A DNA stretch of 64,000 nt from Candidatus Rhodobacter oscarellae (GCF_001078595.1 NZ_LFTY01000002.1:730124-794123), one strand, 5' to 3'; positions 55,805 to 64,000 are shown, counted from the stretch's first letter. Made by a program: numbers and translations. Notes: a model not told the origin generated them from the letters alone.

Positions 55805-56085
55805 CGCGACCTCCCCTCGGCAAGGGCCACTTCGCGGGCCATCTCGACCCGCGTGATCTCATGGGTCAGCGTGTTGCGCGTCACCACCAGCCAGGAGCGG
55901 TCGCCCTGCTCGTGATACCACAGCTCGCGATGCGCGCCCGCGGGGTTGTCGCGCAGATAGGTGAAGTCGTGCATCTCGTCGAGGCTGGCCTCCATGCCGT
56001 CGGGGCGGTGGATCAGGCTGGCGTCGCCGAGATAGGTGAACTCGGCGGCATCGCGCGGCCCCAGAAGCGGGTGGTTGATGATCAT
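55801..56085 (-). CDS. soxD: Sarcosine oxidase delta subunit, lacking the usual zinc ligands
   Basis: This 94-residue protein aligns with SoxD over GPRDAAEFTYLGDA, FTYLRDNPAGAHRELWYHEQG and VVTRNTLTHEI. In characterised delta subunits CPxCGPRD and a later HxxGC supply three Cys and one His to zinc. Here these read HPLLGPRD and HEQGD, with no Cys in the whole protein, so the zinc site appears lost. Position between soxB and soxA and the overlap with soxA are normal. Confidence 0.88.
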   Translation of the reverse strand: MIINHPLLGPRDAAEFTYLGDASLIHRPDGMEASLDEMHDFTYLRDNPAGAHRELWYHEQGDRSWLVVTRNTLTHEITRVEMAREVALAEGRSR

Positions 56086-56161
56086 CCCAATTCCCCCGAA
56101 AGGACTTGCCAGTAAAAGGTCGGTATTGCGTCGGTATCGCGTCGGTGCATCTGCGCGGTCC

Positions 56162-57412
56162 TCAATGCAGGTTCGGCTGGGCGCCCTGGCCCTTTTCGTC
56201 GATCATCGCCCCGCGCCGGAAGCGATCCAGGCGGAAATACTGCGCCGTCTCTTGCGGCGCGCCCCGGGCCAGCAGATGCGCGTAGCAATAGCCGCTGGCG
56301 GGCGTCGCCTTGAACCCGCCATAGCACCAGCCCGCGTTCACAAAGAGCCCGTCGATATGGGTGCGGTCGATAAAGGGTGAGCCGTCCATCGACATATCCA
56401 TCACCCCGCCCCACATCCGCAGCAGCCGCGCGCGGCCTATCATTGGCATGATCGCCATGCCTCCCTCGCAGACATCCTCGACCACCGGCAGGTTGCCGCG
56501 CTGGGCATAGGTGTTGTAGCCGTCGATATCGCCGCCGAAGACCAGCCCGCCCTTGTCGGACTGGCTGACATAGAAATGCCCCGCGCCAAAGGTGATCACG
56601 CCGGGCAGGGTGGGCTTGAGGCCCTCAGAGACGAAGGCCTGCAAGACGTGGCTCTCAATCGGCAGGCGCATCCCCGCCAGGGCGGCGACGCGGCCGGCAT
56701 TGCCCGCGGCACACATCGCGACCTTCGTGGCGCGGATCGGCCCGCGCGAGGTCTGCACGCCGCGCACCACGCCGTCCTCGACATCGATGCCCGTGACCTC
56801 GCAGTTCTGCAGGATGTCCACGCCCCGGCTATCCGCGCCGCGCGCATAGCCCCAGGCCACCGCGTCATGGCGCACCGTGCCGCCGCGCTTCTGACGCAGC
56901 GCGCCGCGGATCGGAAACCGCGCGTTGTCGTAGTCCAGGAAGGGGCACAACTCGCGGATCTCTTCCGGGCCCAGTAGGTCGCTATCCGCACCAGACAGCC
57001 GCATCGCATTGGCCCGCCGCGCGAAGGCGTCCCGCTGAGGGTCGGAATGGATCAGGTTCAGGATCGAGCGCTGGCTGACCATCGCGTTGTAGTTAAAGTC
57101 CTGCTCCAGATCCTCCCAGAGCTTCAGGCTGAGCTCGTAGAAGGGCTGGTTGCCCGGCAGCAGGTAGTTCGATCGGATGATCGTGGTGTTGCGGCCAATA
57201 TTGCCGGAGCCGATCCAGCCCTTCTCGACCACGGCGACATTGGTGACGCCGAACTCCTTGGCCAGGTAATAGGCCGTCGCCAGCCCGTGCCCGCCGCCAC
57301 CGATGATGATCACGTCATATTCGGATTTCGGCTCGGGCTCGCGCCAGACGGGCTTCCAGCCCTTATTGCCGGTCAGGCCCTGCCAGAAGATTTGAAAGGC
57401 GTTATATCCCAT
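56162..57412 (-). CDS. soxB: Sarcosine oxidase beta subunit
   Basis: This 416-residue DAO-family flavoprotein is the catalytic subunit. It has DVIIIGGGGHGLATAYYLAKEFG (FAD motif), VVEKGWIGSGNIGRNTTIIRSNY, HDAVAWGYARGADSRGVDI and the C-terminal GWCYGGFKATPASGYCYAHLL. It oxidises sarcosine at non-covalent FAD with the covalent FMN site at the alpha-beta interface. ATG 57412 follows AAGGG. It leads soxBDAG; 76 bases separate it from soxD. It is divergent from a GlxA-type regulator. Confidence 0.95.
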   Translation of the reverse strand: MGYNAFQIFWQGLTGNKGWKPVWREPEPKSEYDVIIIGGGGHGLATAYYLAKEFGVTNVAVVEKGWIGSGNIGRNTTIIRSNYLLPGNQPFYELSLKLWEDLEQDFNYNAMVSQRSILNLIHSDPQRDAFARRANAMRLSGADSDLLGPEEIRELCPFLDYDNARFPIRGALRQKRGGTVRHDAVAWGYARGADSRGVDILQNCEVTGIDVEDGVVRGVQTSRGPIRATKVAMCAAGNAGRVAALAGMRLPIESHVLQAFVSEGLKPTLPGVITFGAGHFYVSQSDKGGLVFGGDIDGYNTYAQRGNLPVVEDVCEGGMAIMPMIGRARLLRMWGGVMDMSMDGSPFIDRTHIDGLFVNAGWCYGGFKATPASGYCYAHLLARGAPQETAQYFRLDRFRRGAMIDEKGQGAQPNLH

Positions 57413-57497
57413 GGGCGACCCTTTGGTGCAGCTTAGGCCCAGGATGCCGGGGCGGCGGAGTTGCCGCTTTCCCAAAACGGACGTATAGATTTCAAAT

Positions 57498-58439
57498 ATG
57501 GACGGAACTGGTTCAAATTCGACCCGAATTGGTGTGCTGGCGCTGCCGGGCTTTGCGCTGATGTCCTATGCCAGTACGGTGGAGCCGTTTCGCGCCGCCA
57601 ACCTACTGAGCCGCCGCAGGCTCTATGAGGTCTTGCAGATTGGGGGCGCCGCCAGCTCTGGCGGGATGCAAGGGGCGGCCGACCATGCGGTCGGCGATCC
57701 TCTGGATGTGGACGTTCTGTTCGTTGTGGCGGGCGGTGATCCCATGGCCGTCGAGGACCCGGCGCTGTTTGCCTGGCTGCGGCGCCTGGCCCGGCAGGGC
57801 GTGCTGCTGGGCGGGGTCTCGGGCGGGCCGGCGGTGCTGGCCCGCGCCGGGCTGATGCAGGGGCGGCGCATGACCGTGCATTGGGAGCACGCCGCGGCGC
57901 TGGCCGAGATGGACCCGCGGCTGTTGATCGAGCGCTCGCTCTATGTGATCGACCGCGACCGGGTGACCTGCGCGGGCGGCACCGCGCCGCTGGACCTGAT
58001 GCACGCGCTGATCGCGCGCGACCATGGCGCGGTCTTCGCGCGGCTGGTCAGCGACTGGTTCCTGCACACCGACATCCGGCCTTCTGGCGGGCCGCAGCGC
58101 GCCGGGCTGGTCGAGCGCGTGGGGACCACCGCCGCGCCGGTGCTGGACGCGGTCGAGGCGATGGAGAACCACGTGGCGGACCCGCTGGTGCTGGACGACC
58201 TGGCGGCGTTGGCCGGGGTCTCGGCGCGGCAGCTCACGCGGCTCTTTCGTGATCGGCTTGGCGCCAGCCCGATGGCCTATTACCGCGACCTGCGCCTGGA
58301 TGTGGCCGAGCGGCTCTTGGTCGGCTCGGCGATGCCGCTGACCGAGATCGCCCTGGCGGTGGGGTTCGCGAATTCCTCGCATTTCTCAAAGAGCTACGCC
58401 GCCCGAAACGGTCGCCCGCCCAGCCGCGCGCGGCGCTAG
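57498..58439 (+). CDS. GlxA/GbdR-like AraC-family regulator
   Basis: This 313-residue protein has an N-terminal DJ-1/PfpI-like domain (about residues 10-185: IGVLALPGFALMSYASTVEPFRAAN, FVVAGGDP, GGVSGGPAVLARAGLM) and a C-terminal AraC helix-turn-helix pair (LDDLAALAGVSARQLTRLFRDRLG, LTEIALAVGFANSSHFSKSYAARNG). GbdR of Pseudomonas has this plan and activates soxBDAG in response to glycine betaine and dimethylglycine. Divergence from soxB with 85 bases between starts supports a similar job. Confidence 0.87.
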   Translation: MDGTGSNSTRIGVLALPGFALMSYASTVEPFRAANLLSRRRLYEVLQIGGAASSGGMQGAADHAVGDPLDVDVLFVVAGGDPMAVEDPALFAWLRRLARQGVLLGGVSGGPAVLARAGLMQGRRMTVHWEHAAALAEMDPRLLIERSLYVIDRDRVTCAGGTAPLDLMHALIARDHGAVFARLVSDWFLHTDIRPSGGPQRAGLVERVGTTAAPVLDAVEAMENHVADPLVLDDLAALAGVSARQLTRLFRDRLGASPMAYYRDLRLDVAERLLVGSAMPLTEIALAVGFANSSHFSKSYAARNGRPPSRARR

Positions 58440-58511
58440 CGGGTGCCCGGATTGCTTGCGATCCGTCCGCTGCGCGAAACAGCAATGCGGCGGGTTACGA
58501 TTTCCGGGACC

Positions 58512-59165
58512 CTAATACATGCTGCGCTTATAGCCCGCCTCCAGGGCCTCATCGAGCTGCTGCATCACCTTTGGGTCCTGGGGCGTCTCGCCGACCTGGT
58601 CATGCAACATCCGTATCAGCGAGGGCATCTCGGCGCGGTCCACATGCGCCGTCGCGTCCCAAAGCCGCGAGCGACGGAGCGCCTTGGCGCAGTGCAGATA
58701 GACCTCTTGCACGCGCACCACGATGACTGCGAGGGCGGGGCGGTCGTTCATCGCCGTCAAAGCGCAAAGCTCGGGGTCGCGGCTGATCTGGGCGGTGCCG
58801 TTGATGCGCAGGGTCTCGTCATAGCCGGGCACCAGAAACAGCAGCCCGACCGCGGGCTGCGCCAGGATGTTTGCCAGCGTGTCCAGGCGGTTGTTGCCGG
58901 GCCGGTCGGGGATCAGCAGCGTCCGGTCATCCAGCACGGTGACAAAGCCGTTCGGGTCGCCGCGCGGGCTGACATCCGCCGCGCCATCGGCGGATTGCGT
59001 GCCGATGCACAGGAAGGGCGCGCGGGCCAGGAACGCCCGTGCATGCGGGTCCAGGTGGTCCAGGCATTTGCGGGCGGCCAGATCATGGGTCGGCGGGAAG
59101 TGGTCTCGCAGATCAGATTCGTCACTGATAATGAACTCGGGTCGAACGGGTGTAGTCGCTTGCAT
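58512..59165 (-). CDS. Pyridoxamine 5'-phosphate oxidase-family FMN protein
   Basis: This 217-residue protein has the split-barrel flavin fold: ARAPFLCIGTQSADGAADVSPRGDPNGFVTVLDDRTLLIPDRPGNNRLDTLANILAQP (about residues 48-105) is typical of the MSMEG_1061-like FMN proteins, followed by GTAQISRDP and VQEVYLHCAKALRRSRLW. Members bind FMN or F420 and may act on small organic substrates; the reaction is unknown. ATG 59165 follows GGAG; an upstream ATG at 59198 is possible. It is a single gene. Confidence 0.8.
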   Translation of the reverse strand: MQATTPVRPEFIISDESDLRDHFPPTHDLAARKCLDHLDPHARAFLARAPFLCIGTQSADGAADVSPRGDPNGFVTVLDDRTLLIPDRPGNNRLDTLANILAQPAVGLLFLVPGYDETLRINGTAQISRDPELCALTAMNDRPALAVIVVRVQEVYLHCAKALRRSRLWDATAHVDRAEMPSLIRMLHDQVGETPQDPKVMQQLDEALEAGYKRSMY

Positions 59166-59262
59166 GTTGCGCGTCTCCGTGCTGGTCAATTGCCGCAAGC
59201 CTACGGGGCCGGCGGGCCGGTCTCAACCGCGGGTTTGGTTTTCTTTCATTCCTGAGGCGCGC

Positions 59263-59931
59263 TTACTCGGCGGCGGCTTTCGTGCCGCGCTGCGACTGGA
59301 AGTTGCGCTCGAGATGCTCGTGGATGCGCTGGCGAACGCCGGGCTCGTCGCGGCTCAGCGCGGCGTCCAGGATCGCCTGGTGCTGGCGGACATTCTCTGG
59401 CACCGCGCCGAACTGCAGGTCCGAGATGATCAGCTGCTGGCGGAACTGGTGGTAGATTAGCGAATGCGTCCGCTTGAGCGCCTCCGAGGCGCAGGCCGCG
59501 ATCAAAGTCTGGTGAAACTCAAGCTCGGCGTCGCTCCAGAGCGGGACAAGGCCGCCCGGGTCGGGCTCGTCGCGGATGCGGGTCTCGATATGGCTGAGCT
59601 TGTGATGCGCGGCGGAAAGCTGCGCCTCCCAGGCCACGCCGCCCATGCGCACCGACAGGCAGGCGCCTTCGCTTTCCAGCAGGATCCGCAGATGCGTCAG
59701 CTCGTGCAGCCGCTCCCGGTTCAGATGCGGCATCCGAAAGCCGCGCTGGTCCAGCGCATCGACGATGCCCTCGGTAGAGAGCCGAAACAGCACCTCGCGC
59801 AGGGTGGAGGCCGAGCAGCCGAACTCGTCGCGCAGCAGATCCGGGCGCAGCCGCTGGCCCGGTTCGAAATGCCCGCAGGTCAGCCGCTCGCGCAGCGCGG
59901 TCATAATGTCGTGGTTTTGTGCCAAGCCCAT
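59263..59931 (-). CDS. GntR-family regulator, FCD type, next to TRAP operon
   Basis: This regulator has a winged helix-turn-helix (GQRLRPDLLRDEFGCSASTLREVLFRLSTEGIVDA) and a FCD domain with LRILLESEGACLSVRMGG and ELEFHQTLIAACASEALKR. It is divergent from dctP with a 185-bp AT-rich region between, and is the obvious candidate regulator of the TRAP uptake and enolase-superfamily genes. ATG 59931 gives 222 residues; ATG 59970 is also in frame and neither start is clearly better. Confidence 0.85.
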   Translation of the reverse strand: MGLAQNHDIMTALRERLTCGHFEPGQRLRPDLLRDEFGCSASTLREVLFRLSTEGIVDALDQRGFRMPHLNRERLHELTHLRILLESEGACLSVRMGGVAWEAQLSAAHHKLSHIETRIRDEPDPGGLVPLWSDAELEFHQTLIAACASEALKRTHSLIYHQFRQQLIISDLQFGAVPENVRQHQAILDAALSRDEPGVRQRIHEHLERNFQSQRGTKAAAE

Positions 59932-59978
59932 CCCCGTTGATGTCGACCAAGGGTAGCGGAATTTCATCAAAATGCAAT

Positions 59979-59990
59979 AATTTCGAAATT
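59979..59990. promoter_or_regulatory. Palindrome AATTTCGAAATT between the GntR and dctP genes
   Basis: This perfect 12-bp palindrome sits in an unusually AT-rich stretch (59967-60015) between the divergent genes and is a good candidate operator or promoter-UP element. A second short palindrome, GACCGGTC, is at 60057-60064, 53 bases before the dctP start. Confidence 0.45.
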
Positions 59991-60116
59991 TTTAAGAATT
60001 TGATAATTTTCTTGTGACCGTGTTGGACCCTTGCTACGCTCCAAAGCATTGCGTTTGACCGGTCTAGATAAGTCCGGCGCGCAGCGACACGACAAAGATC
60101 TTTTGGGAGGAAAAGT

Positions 60117-61130
60117 ATGAAACTAATGAAAACAGTCGCAATGGCGGCAGGCATCGCGGCCGTCGGCGCCGTTGCGGCCAGCGCTCAGACCAACCTGCGC
60201 ATCCAGACACACTTCAGCCAAGAGACCCTGTCGGGGCAGCTGGCCGAGAAGTACATCAACGACATCCAAGAGATGTCCAACGGCGAGATCACCGTCGAGA
60301 TGTTCTATGCCTCCTCGGTTGTGAAGTCGGCAGAGACCTTCGACGCGGCGGCCACGGGCATCCTGGACTGCGACATGACCGGCGGCGCCTACCAGACCGG
60401 TAAGAACCCCGCGTTCCAGTTCACCGGCGACCTTCTGGGCGGCTACACCAACCCCTACCAGCAAATGGCCTGGCTGCTGCACGGCGATGGCCGCGCCGCG
60501 GTGAACGAGCTTTACAACCAGCACAACATGTCCTTCGTCGGCTGGTGGATCCCTGGTCCTGAATCGCTGACCTCGACCCGCCCGATCCGCGGCGTGGCAG
60601 ACTTCAAAGACTGGAAGTTCCGCTCGCCTCCGGGCCTTGCGACGCTGGTGTTCGCAAATCTTGGCGCCTCCCCGATCGTGATGGACTTCAACGAGATCTT
60701 CACCGCGCTTGAGACCGGCATCATCGACGGCGCCGACGCCGCCAACCTGACCAACAACATCGGTCTGGGCCTCTATGACATCGGCGAGCACACCAACTAC
60801 CCGGGCTTCCACTCGATGCCGGCTGACCACCTGGCCTGCCGCACCGACGTCTGGGAAGGCATGCCCGCGCATCACCGCAAGATCATGGAAGTGGCAATGG
60901 ACAGCCTGGCGCTGCACAACGCGACGCTCAACGAGGTGAAGAACAACCAGAACGCGCGCGAGCTGCGCGCCAAGGGCATCAACCTCTACGCTTGGTCGGA
61001 AGAAGAGCTGAACAAGTACCGCGCCGCGGTGAAGGCTGGCTGGACCGAGTTCGCCACCACCCCGGAAGCCAAGGCGCTGCTGGACAGCCACATCAGCTTC
61101 CTGGTCGGCATGGGCCTGATGTCTGAATAA
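60117..61130 (+). CDS. dctP: TRAP transporter substrate-binding protein, DctP family
   Basis: This 337-residue periplasmic protein has a signal peptide ending ASAQT. Family features include LRIQTHFSQETLSGQLAEKYINDIQEMSNGEITVEMF, GGYTNPYQQM, DFKDWKFRSPPGLA and DFNEIFTALETGIIDGADAAN, the last being the substrate-carboxylate-binding region with its usual Arg earlier (KFRSP). ATG 60117 follows GGGAGGAAAAG. Substrate is probably an organic acid; the enolase-superfamily gene downstream hints at a sugar or hydroxy acid. A terminator-like hairpin follows, as is common for highly expressed binding proteins. Confidence 0.94.
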   Translation: MKLMKTVAMAAGIAAVGAVAASAQTNLRIQTHFSQETLSGQLAEKYINDIQEMSNGEITVEMFYASSVVKSAETFDAAATGILDCDMTGGAYQTGKNPAFQFTGDLLGGYTNPYQQMAWLLHGDGRAAVNELYNQHNMSFVGWWIPGPESLTSTRPIRGVADFKDWKFRSPPGLATLVFANLGASPIVMDFNEIFTALETGIIDGADAANLTNNIGLGLYDIGEHTNYPGFHSMPADHLACRTDVWEGMPAHHRKIMEVAMDSLALHNATLNEVKNNQNARELRAKGINLYAWSEEELNKYRAAVKAGWTEFATTPEAKALLDSHISFLVGMGLMSE

Positions 61131-61152
61131 AGCACTGGCCTACTGAAACGGG

Positions 61153-61186
61153 CGGCGGCGGTGCCAATGGGTCCGCCGCCGTTTTT
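61153..61186 (+). terminator. Terminator after dctP (partial read-through expected)
   Basis: CGGCGGCGG (61153-61161) pairs perfectly with CCGCCGCCG (61173-61181) and is followed by TTTTTG. It lies 22 bases after the dctP stop, inside an apparent operon, so it likely sets a higher level of dctP than of the downstream genes. Confidence 0.85.
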
Positions 61187-61291
61187 GTCTCAGCAAACGG
61201 CTTGCGCCTCGCCGCGGATATCTGGCGAGGCGTGCTGCCCGAAGATCGGGGAACCCGATCAGGGCGCGAGGAGCCGCATGACAGGGCACCG

Positions 61292-62458
61292 ATGAAAGTC
61301 ACCCGCATCACCAGCCATGTGCTGTCCTACGACATGCCCGAGCCTCTGGGCTACTCGCAGCAGTACTACGCCAAGCGCAGCGCGCATCTCGTCGAGGTCG
61401 AGACGGACGAGGGCGTGACCGGCTGGGGCGAATGCTTTGGTCCGGGCAATGTGGCGCTGGCCAATAAGGCCATCGTCGAGGGCGTGATCCAGCCCATGGT
61501 CCTCGGGCTGGACCCGATGGATCGCGACGTGATCTGGCACAAGGTCTACAACCTTCTGCGAGATCATGGACAGAAGGGCATGCCGCTGCAGTCCCTTTCC
61601 GGCGTGGACATCGCGCTTTGGGACATCGCCGGCAAAGCCACCGGCCAGCCGATCGCCAAGCTGATCGGCGGGGCGCATCGCGACAGCGTGGGGGTCTACG
61701 GCTATGGCATGATGCTGCGGCCGGAGCCGGTCGAGGACCTGGCCGCGCGTTTCGTGGACGAGGCCGCCGCGATCAAGGCCGCCGGGTTCCAGGCCACCAA
61801 GATGAAGATCGGCATGGGCCCGCGCGACGATGTCCGGCTGGCCGAGGCGGTCCGCAGGGGCGTGGGCGAGGGTTTCGACTTTATGGCGGATGCCAACCAC
61901 GCCTACACCACGTCGGACGCGTTCTATGTCGGGCGCGCGCTGGACGAGCTGGGCTGCTACTGGTTCGAAGAGCCCGTCGCCCCCGAGGATCTCGATGGCT
62001 ACAAAGAGCTGCGCGCCGGGCTGCGCACCAACATCGCCGGCGGCGAGGCGGAGTTCAACCGCTGGGGCTGGCGCGGGCTGCTAGAGAGCCGCGGGCTGGA
62101 CATCGCCCAGCCCGAGGTCTGCGCGCTGGGCGGGATCTCGGAATACCTGCGCGTCCTGGCGCTCTGCCACGCGCATTTCACGCCCGTGGTGAACCATGTC
62201 TGGGGCTCGGGCATCGCCGTGGCCGCGAACCTGCAGCTTCTGGCGGCCATGCCACCGCTGCCCGGCGGGCTGCATCCGCGCGAGCCCTGGCTGGAATTCG
62301 ACACCACAGACAACAAGTTCCGTGACAAGCTGCTCCAAGAGCCGCTTAATATCCAGCAACAGGTTCGGACAAGCGGCGGGACGGTCGCAATCCCCATGGG
62401 GCCGGGCCTAGGGGTGGCGCCAGATCGCGACGTCATCCAGCGCTACAAGATCGCATGA
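61292..62458 (+). CDS. Mandelate racemase/muconate lactonizing enzyme family protein
   Basis: This 388-residue enolase-superfamily enzyme has the K-x-K general base in KMKIGMG (about residues 170-172), the metal ligands in DANHAYT (Asp near 199), FEEPVAPED (near 226) and GGEAEF (near 251), and the His base in VVNHVWGSG (near 301). This fits a mandelate-racemase-type acid-sugar dehydratase or racemase. Catalytic residues are complete. It lies between dctP and dctQ, so it probably acts on the imported compound. The exact substrate is unknown. Confidence 0.88.
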   Translation: MKVTRITSHVLSYDMPEPLGYSQQYYAKRSAHLVEVETDEGVTGWGECFGPGNVALANKAIVEGVIQPMVLGLDPMDRDVIWHKVYNLLRDHGQKGMPLQSLSGVDIALWDIAGKATGQPIAKLIGGAHRDSVGVYGYGMMLRPEPVEDLAARFVDEAAAIKAAGFQATKMKIGMGPRDDVRLAEAVRRGVGEGFDFMADANHAYTTSDAFYVGRALDELGCYWFEEPVAPEDLDGYKELRAGLRTNIAGGEAEFNRWGWRGLLESRGLDIAQPEVCALGGISEYLRVLALCHAHFTPVVNHVWGSGIAVAANLQLLAAMPPLPGGLHPREPWLEFDTTDNKFRDKLLQEPLNIQQQVRTSGGTVAIPMGPGLGVAPDRDVIQRYKIA

Positions 62459-62513
62459 GCGCGGCATATCCCAAAGCCGCGCCGCGTGAGGGCCGAAGAC
62501 AGGGAGGAGCGCT

Positions 62514-63218
62514 GTGAAACAGCGACTGAAGCGATGGACGATCCGGTTGACTGCGGTGGCGTTCGGCTTCGTGGTGGCTGTGAATGCGGCCTTCGCTTTG
62601 GTGATCGCAAAGCCGGGCTGGGCCTTCCCGCACTCTGTCAGCGTCAAGGGGCTGTCGATCCACGCGCCCGCTCCGCTGCCAGAGCAGGCCACGCGCCAAT
62701 GGGCGCGTGCCCTGCTGCAAGGGATGCAGAGCAGCCCGATCCCGCTGACCCAGGACCGGTACGACATCTACGTCACCGGCCCCGGGTGGAGATATACGCT
62801 GTTCTTCCTTCCAGTGCGCTTTGCGGGCGGCGTGGTCTACCCGATGAACCGGCGCGCGGTGTTCCTGTCGGGCGCCGACTTTGCGGCGGACCGGCTGATC
62901 AAGGGGCAGCGCATGATCGAGCCGCCTCGGACGCTGACCCATTATGGCCGCCATGAGCTTGTGCATCTGGCCCAGATGGAGGCCGCCGGGCGGCTGCGAT
63001 ACCTGATGGCCGAGGCGTGGCTGCGCGAGGGGCTGGCCGATTACATCGCGCTTGGTCCGACCAGCGCGCAGGACGCAAACGCCATCGGCGCCTATCCCAA
63101 GGATCACGACAGGTCGGCGCTTCGCGACGCATATGGCGGCTATCCGGAACACCGCGTTCGGGTGACCGAGGCGCTTCAGACAACAGACGCCACGAGCCTT
63201 TGGCTTGAGGGCGGATAA
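62514..63218 (+). CDS. Membrane-anchored HExxH protein (gluzincin-like)
   Basis: This 234-residue protein starts at GTG 62514 behind AGGGAGGAG. One N-terminal membrane helix (RLTAVAFGFVVAVNAAFALV) is followed by an extracytoplasmic domain. It has YGRHELVHLAQME (HExxH near residues 146-150) and, about 20 residues on, WLREGLADYIA, the Glu-containing third-ligand motif of MA-clan peptidases. It looks like a zinc protease or a relative that kept the site. It lies inside the TRAP operon, 55 bases after the racemase gene and 24 before dctQ, an unusual place for a peptidase. Confidence 0.7.
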   Translation: MKQRLKRWTIRLTAVAFGFVVAVNAAFALVIAKPGWAFPHSVSVKGLSIHAPAPLPEQATRQWARALLQGMQSSPIPLTQDRYDIYVTGPGWRYTLFFLPVRFAGGVVYPMNRRAVFLSGADFAADRLIKGQRMIEPPRTLTHYGRHELVHLAQMEAAGRLRYLMAEAWLREGLADYIALGPTSAQDANAIGAYPKDHDRSALRDAYGGYPEHRVRVTEALQTTDATSLWLEGG

Positions 63219-63242
63219 CAGAAATAATTAGGGAGGGGAGAG

Positions 63243-64000
63243 ATGAAACAGCAAACAGGGGGCCTTTGGGAATGGGTGGTGCCATTCTCCTTCGTGGTCT
63301 GCGCCAGTTGGGCCATCTGGCATCTCCCGGCCTATATCCTGACCATCGCCCCGCACGAGAACGCCTCGAAGCTGGGCCAGGTCAACGCGATTCACCAGAC
63401 CAAGGACGTCACGCCGAACCTGCCGGGCCTGTTTGGCGGCGTGGCCGATATCGTCGACTGGCTGGCGGTGGCGATGCTGCCGGTGCTTATCCTGATCGGC
63501 ATGCGCACGGTGAAGGTCGCGCAGATGGAGTTCCAGCACTGGCGCGCCATCGACCGCATCGCGCTGTTCTTTGGGCGCGTCACCATGATGCTGATCATCT
63601 CGATGACGCTGGTGATGCTTTACGAGGTCTTCGTGCGATACGCGCTCGAGCAGCCGACGCTTTGGGCCAACGAGCTGACGCTTTGGATCGGCGGCTTTGT
63701 GTTCCTGCTGTCGGGGTTCTACGGCATGCAGCAGCGCAGCCATATCCGCATCTTCCTGCTCTATGACGCGGTGCCGCGCTGGCTGCAGAAGGTCTTTGAC
63801 ACGACCTGGACCATCATCTTCGTGCTCTTCGCCGTGGGGCTGGTCTTTGGCAGCTATAAGCAGGTCTTCATCACCAAGTTCTACAATTGGGAGATGTTCG
63901 GCACCGCCTTTGACCCGCCGATCCCGGCGACGGTGCAGCCCGCCGTGCTGATCATCATCTGCCTGGTCGCGCTGCAATCGGTGCTGAACCTGATCAGCGA
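63243..64000 (+). CDS. dctQ: TRAP transporter small permease, 5' part, with N-terminal extension
   Basis: The frame opens at ATG 63243 after GGGAGGGGAGAG and is still open at the window end (252 codons). The DctQ signature is at about residues 95-250: RVTMMLIISMTLVMLYEVFVRY, LWANELTLWIGGFVFLLSGFYG with R/S-H-IRI after it, and a last helix AVLIIICLVALQSVLNL. Typical DctQ is 160-200 residues; here about 90 extra residues precede it, with one or two more membrane helices (VVPFSFVVCASWAIWHLPAY and WLAVAMLPVLILIGM). It joins dctP in uptake; dctM should follow outside the window. Confidence 0.87.
   Translation, partial: MKQQTGGLWEWVVPFSFVVCASWAIWHLPAYILTIAPHENASKLGQVNAIHQTKDVTPNLPGLFGGVADIVDWLAVAMLPVLILIGMRTVKVAQMEFQHWRAIDRIALFFGRVTMMLIISMTLVMLYEVFVRYALEQPTLWANELTLWIGGFVFLLSGFYGMQQRSHIRIFLLYDAVPRWLQKVFDTTWTIIFVLFAVGLVFGSYKQVFITKFYNWEMFGTAFDPPIPATVQPAVLIIICLVALQSVLNLIS

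Overview
The window is GC-rich bacterial chromosome whose gene content fits a marine alphaproteobacterium of the Rhodobacteraceae (Roseobacter group): monomeric NADP isocitrate dehydrogenase, soxBDAG sarcosine oxidase, TRAP transport, an ureide pathway and many GntR/LysR/Lrp regulators. This placement rests on gene content and protein resemblance, not on a marker phylogeny. I saw no tRNA, rRNA, CRISPR array, phage module or transposase.

Layout. 1-7281: mostly housekeeping on the + strand (end of glyS, a PEP-utilising enzyme, a SleB-type hydrolase, folB-folP-glmM). 7389-13637: DMT exporter, GNAT acetyltransferase, ilvC, two coupled Lrp/AsnC regulators, cupin, PilZ protein and a class V aminotransferase. 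13800-21971: Ubi-type hydroxylase, HAD nucleotidase, GntR regulator, an unusual membrane glycosyltransferase, carA, yqeY, a second glycosyltransferase and a DUF2244 protein. 22159-31189: EthD protein, icd, trpB with a decayed DUF4344 peptidase, two tandem Tag-like proteins, LysR regulator and a GlcD-like oxidase. 31464-34106: ureide catabolism (allE, fused puuE-uraD, uraH). 34163-40510: Gfo/Idh oxidoreductase, a phenol-hydroxylase-like flavoprotein divergent from an enamidase homologue, and a second GlcD-like oxidase. 40656-43125: M48 lipoprotein, then a degenerate H-NOX domain protein translationally coupled to a diguanylate cyclase. 43303-52125: one 2,940-residue autotransporter built of about 19 repeats. 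52363-58439: soxBDAG with a divergent GlxA/GbdR-like activator. 58512-64000: PPOX protein, GntR regulator, and a TRAP uptake operon (dctP, enolase-superfamily enzyme, HExxH protein, dctQ) cut by the window end.

The most striking non-coding feature is a dispersed element of about 190-210 bp present three times (about 8524-8715, 27586-27785, 31210-31418). Each copy carries four palindromes centred on CTTGCAAG in a fixed order, with related outer ends. A second family (7295, 13656, 20220) joins a terminator hairpin to a conserved second hairpin that sometimes carries a nested third one. Other points worth checking: a 19-bp direct repeat of the ilvC 3' end flanking the GNAT gene, a SoxD subunit lacking the usual zinc ligands, an H-NOX protein apparently lacking its haem-ligating histidine, and a trpB-coupled metallopeptidase relic.
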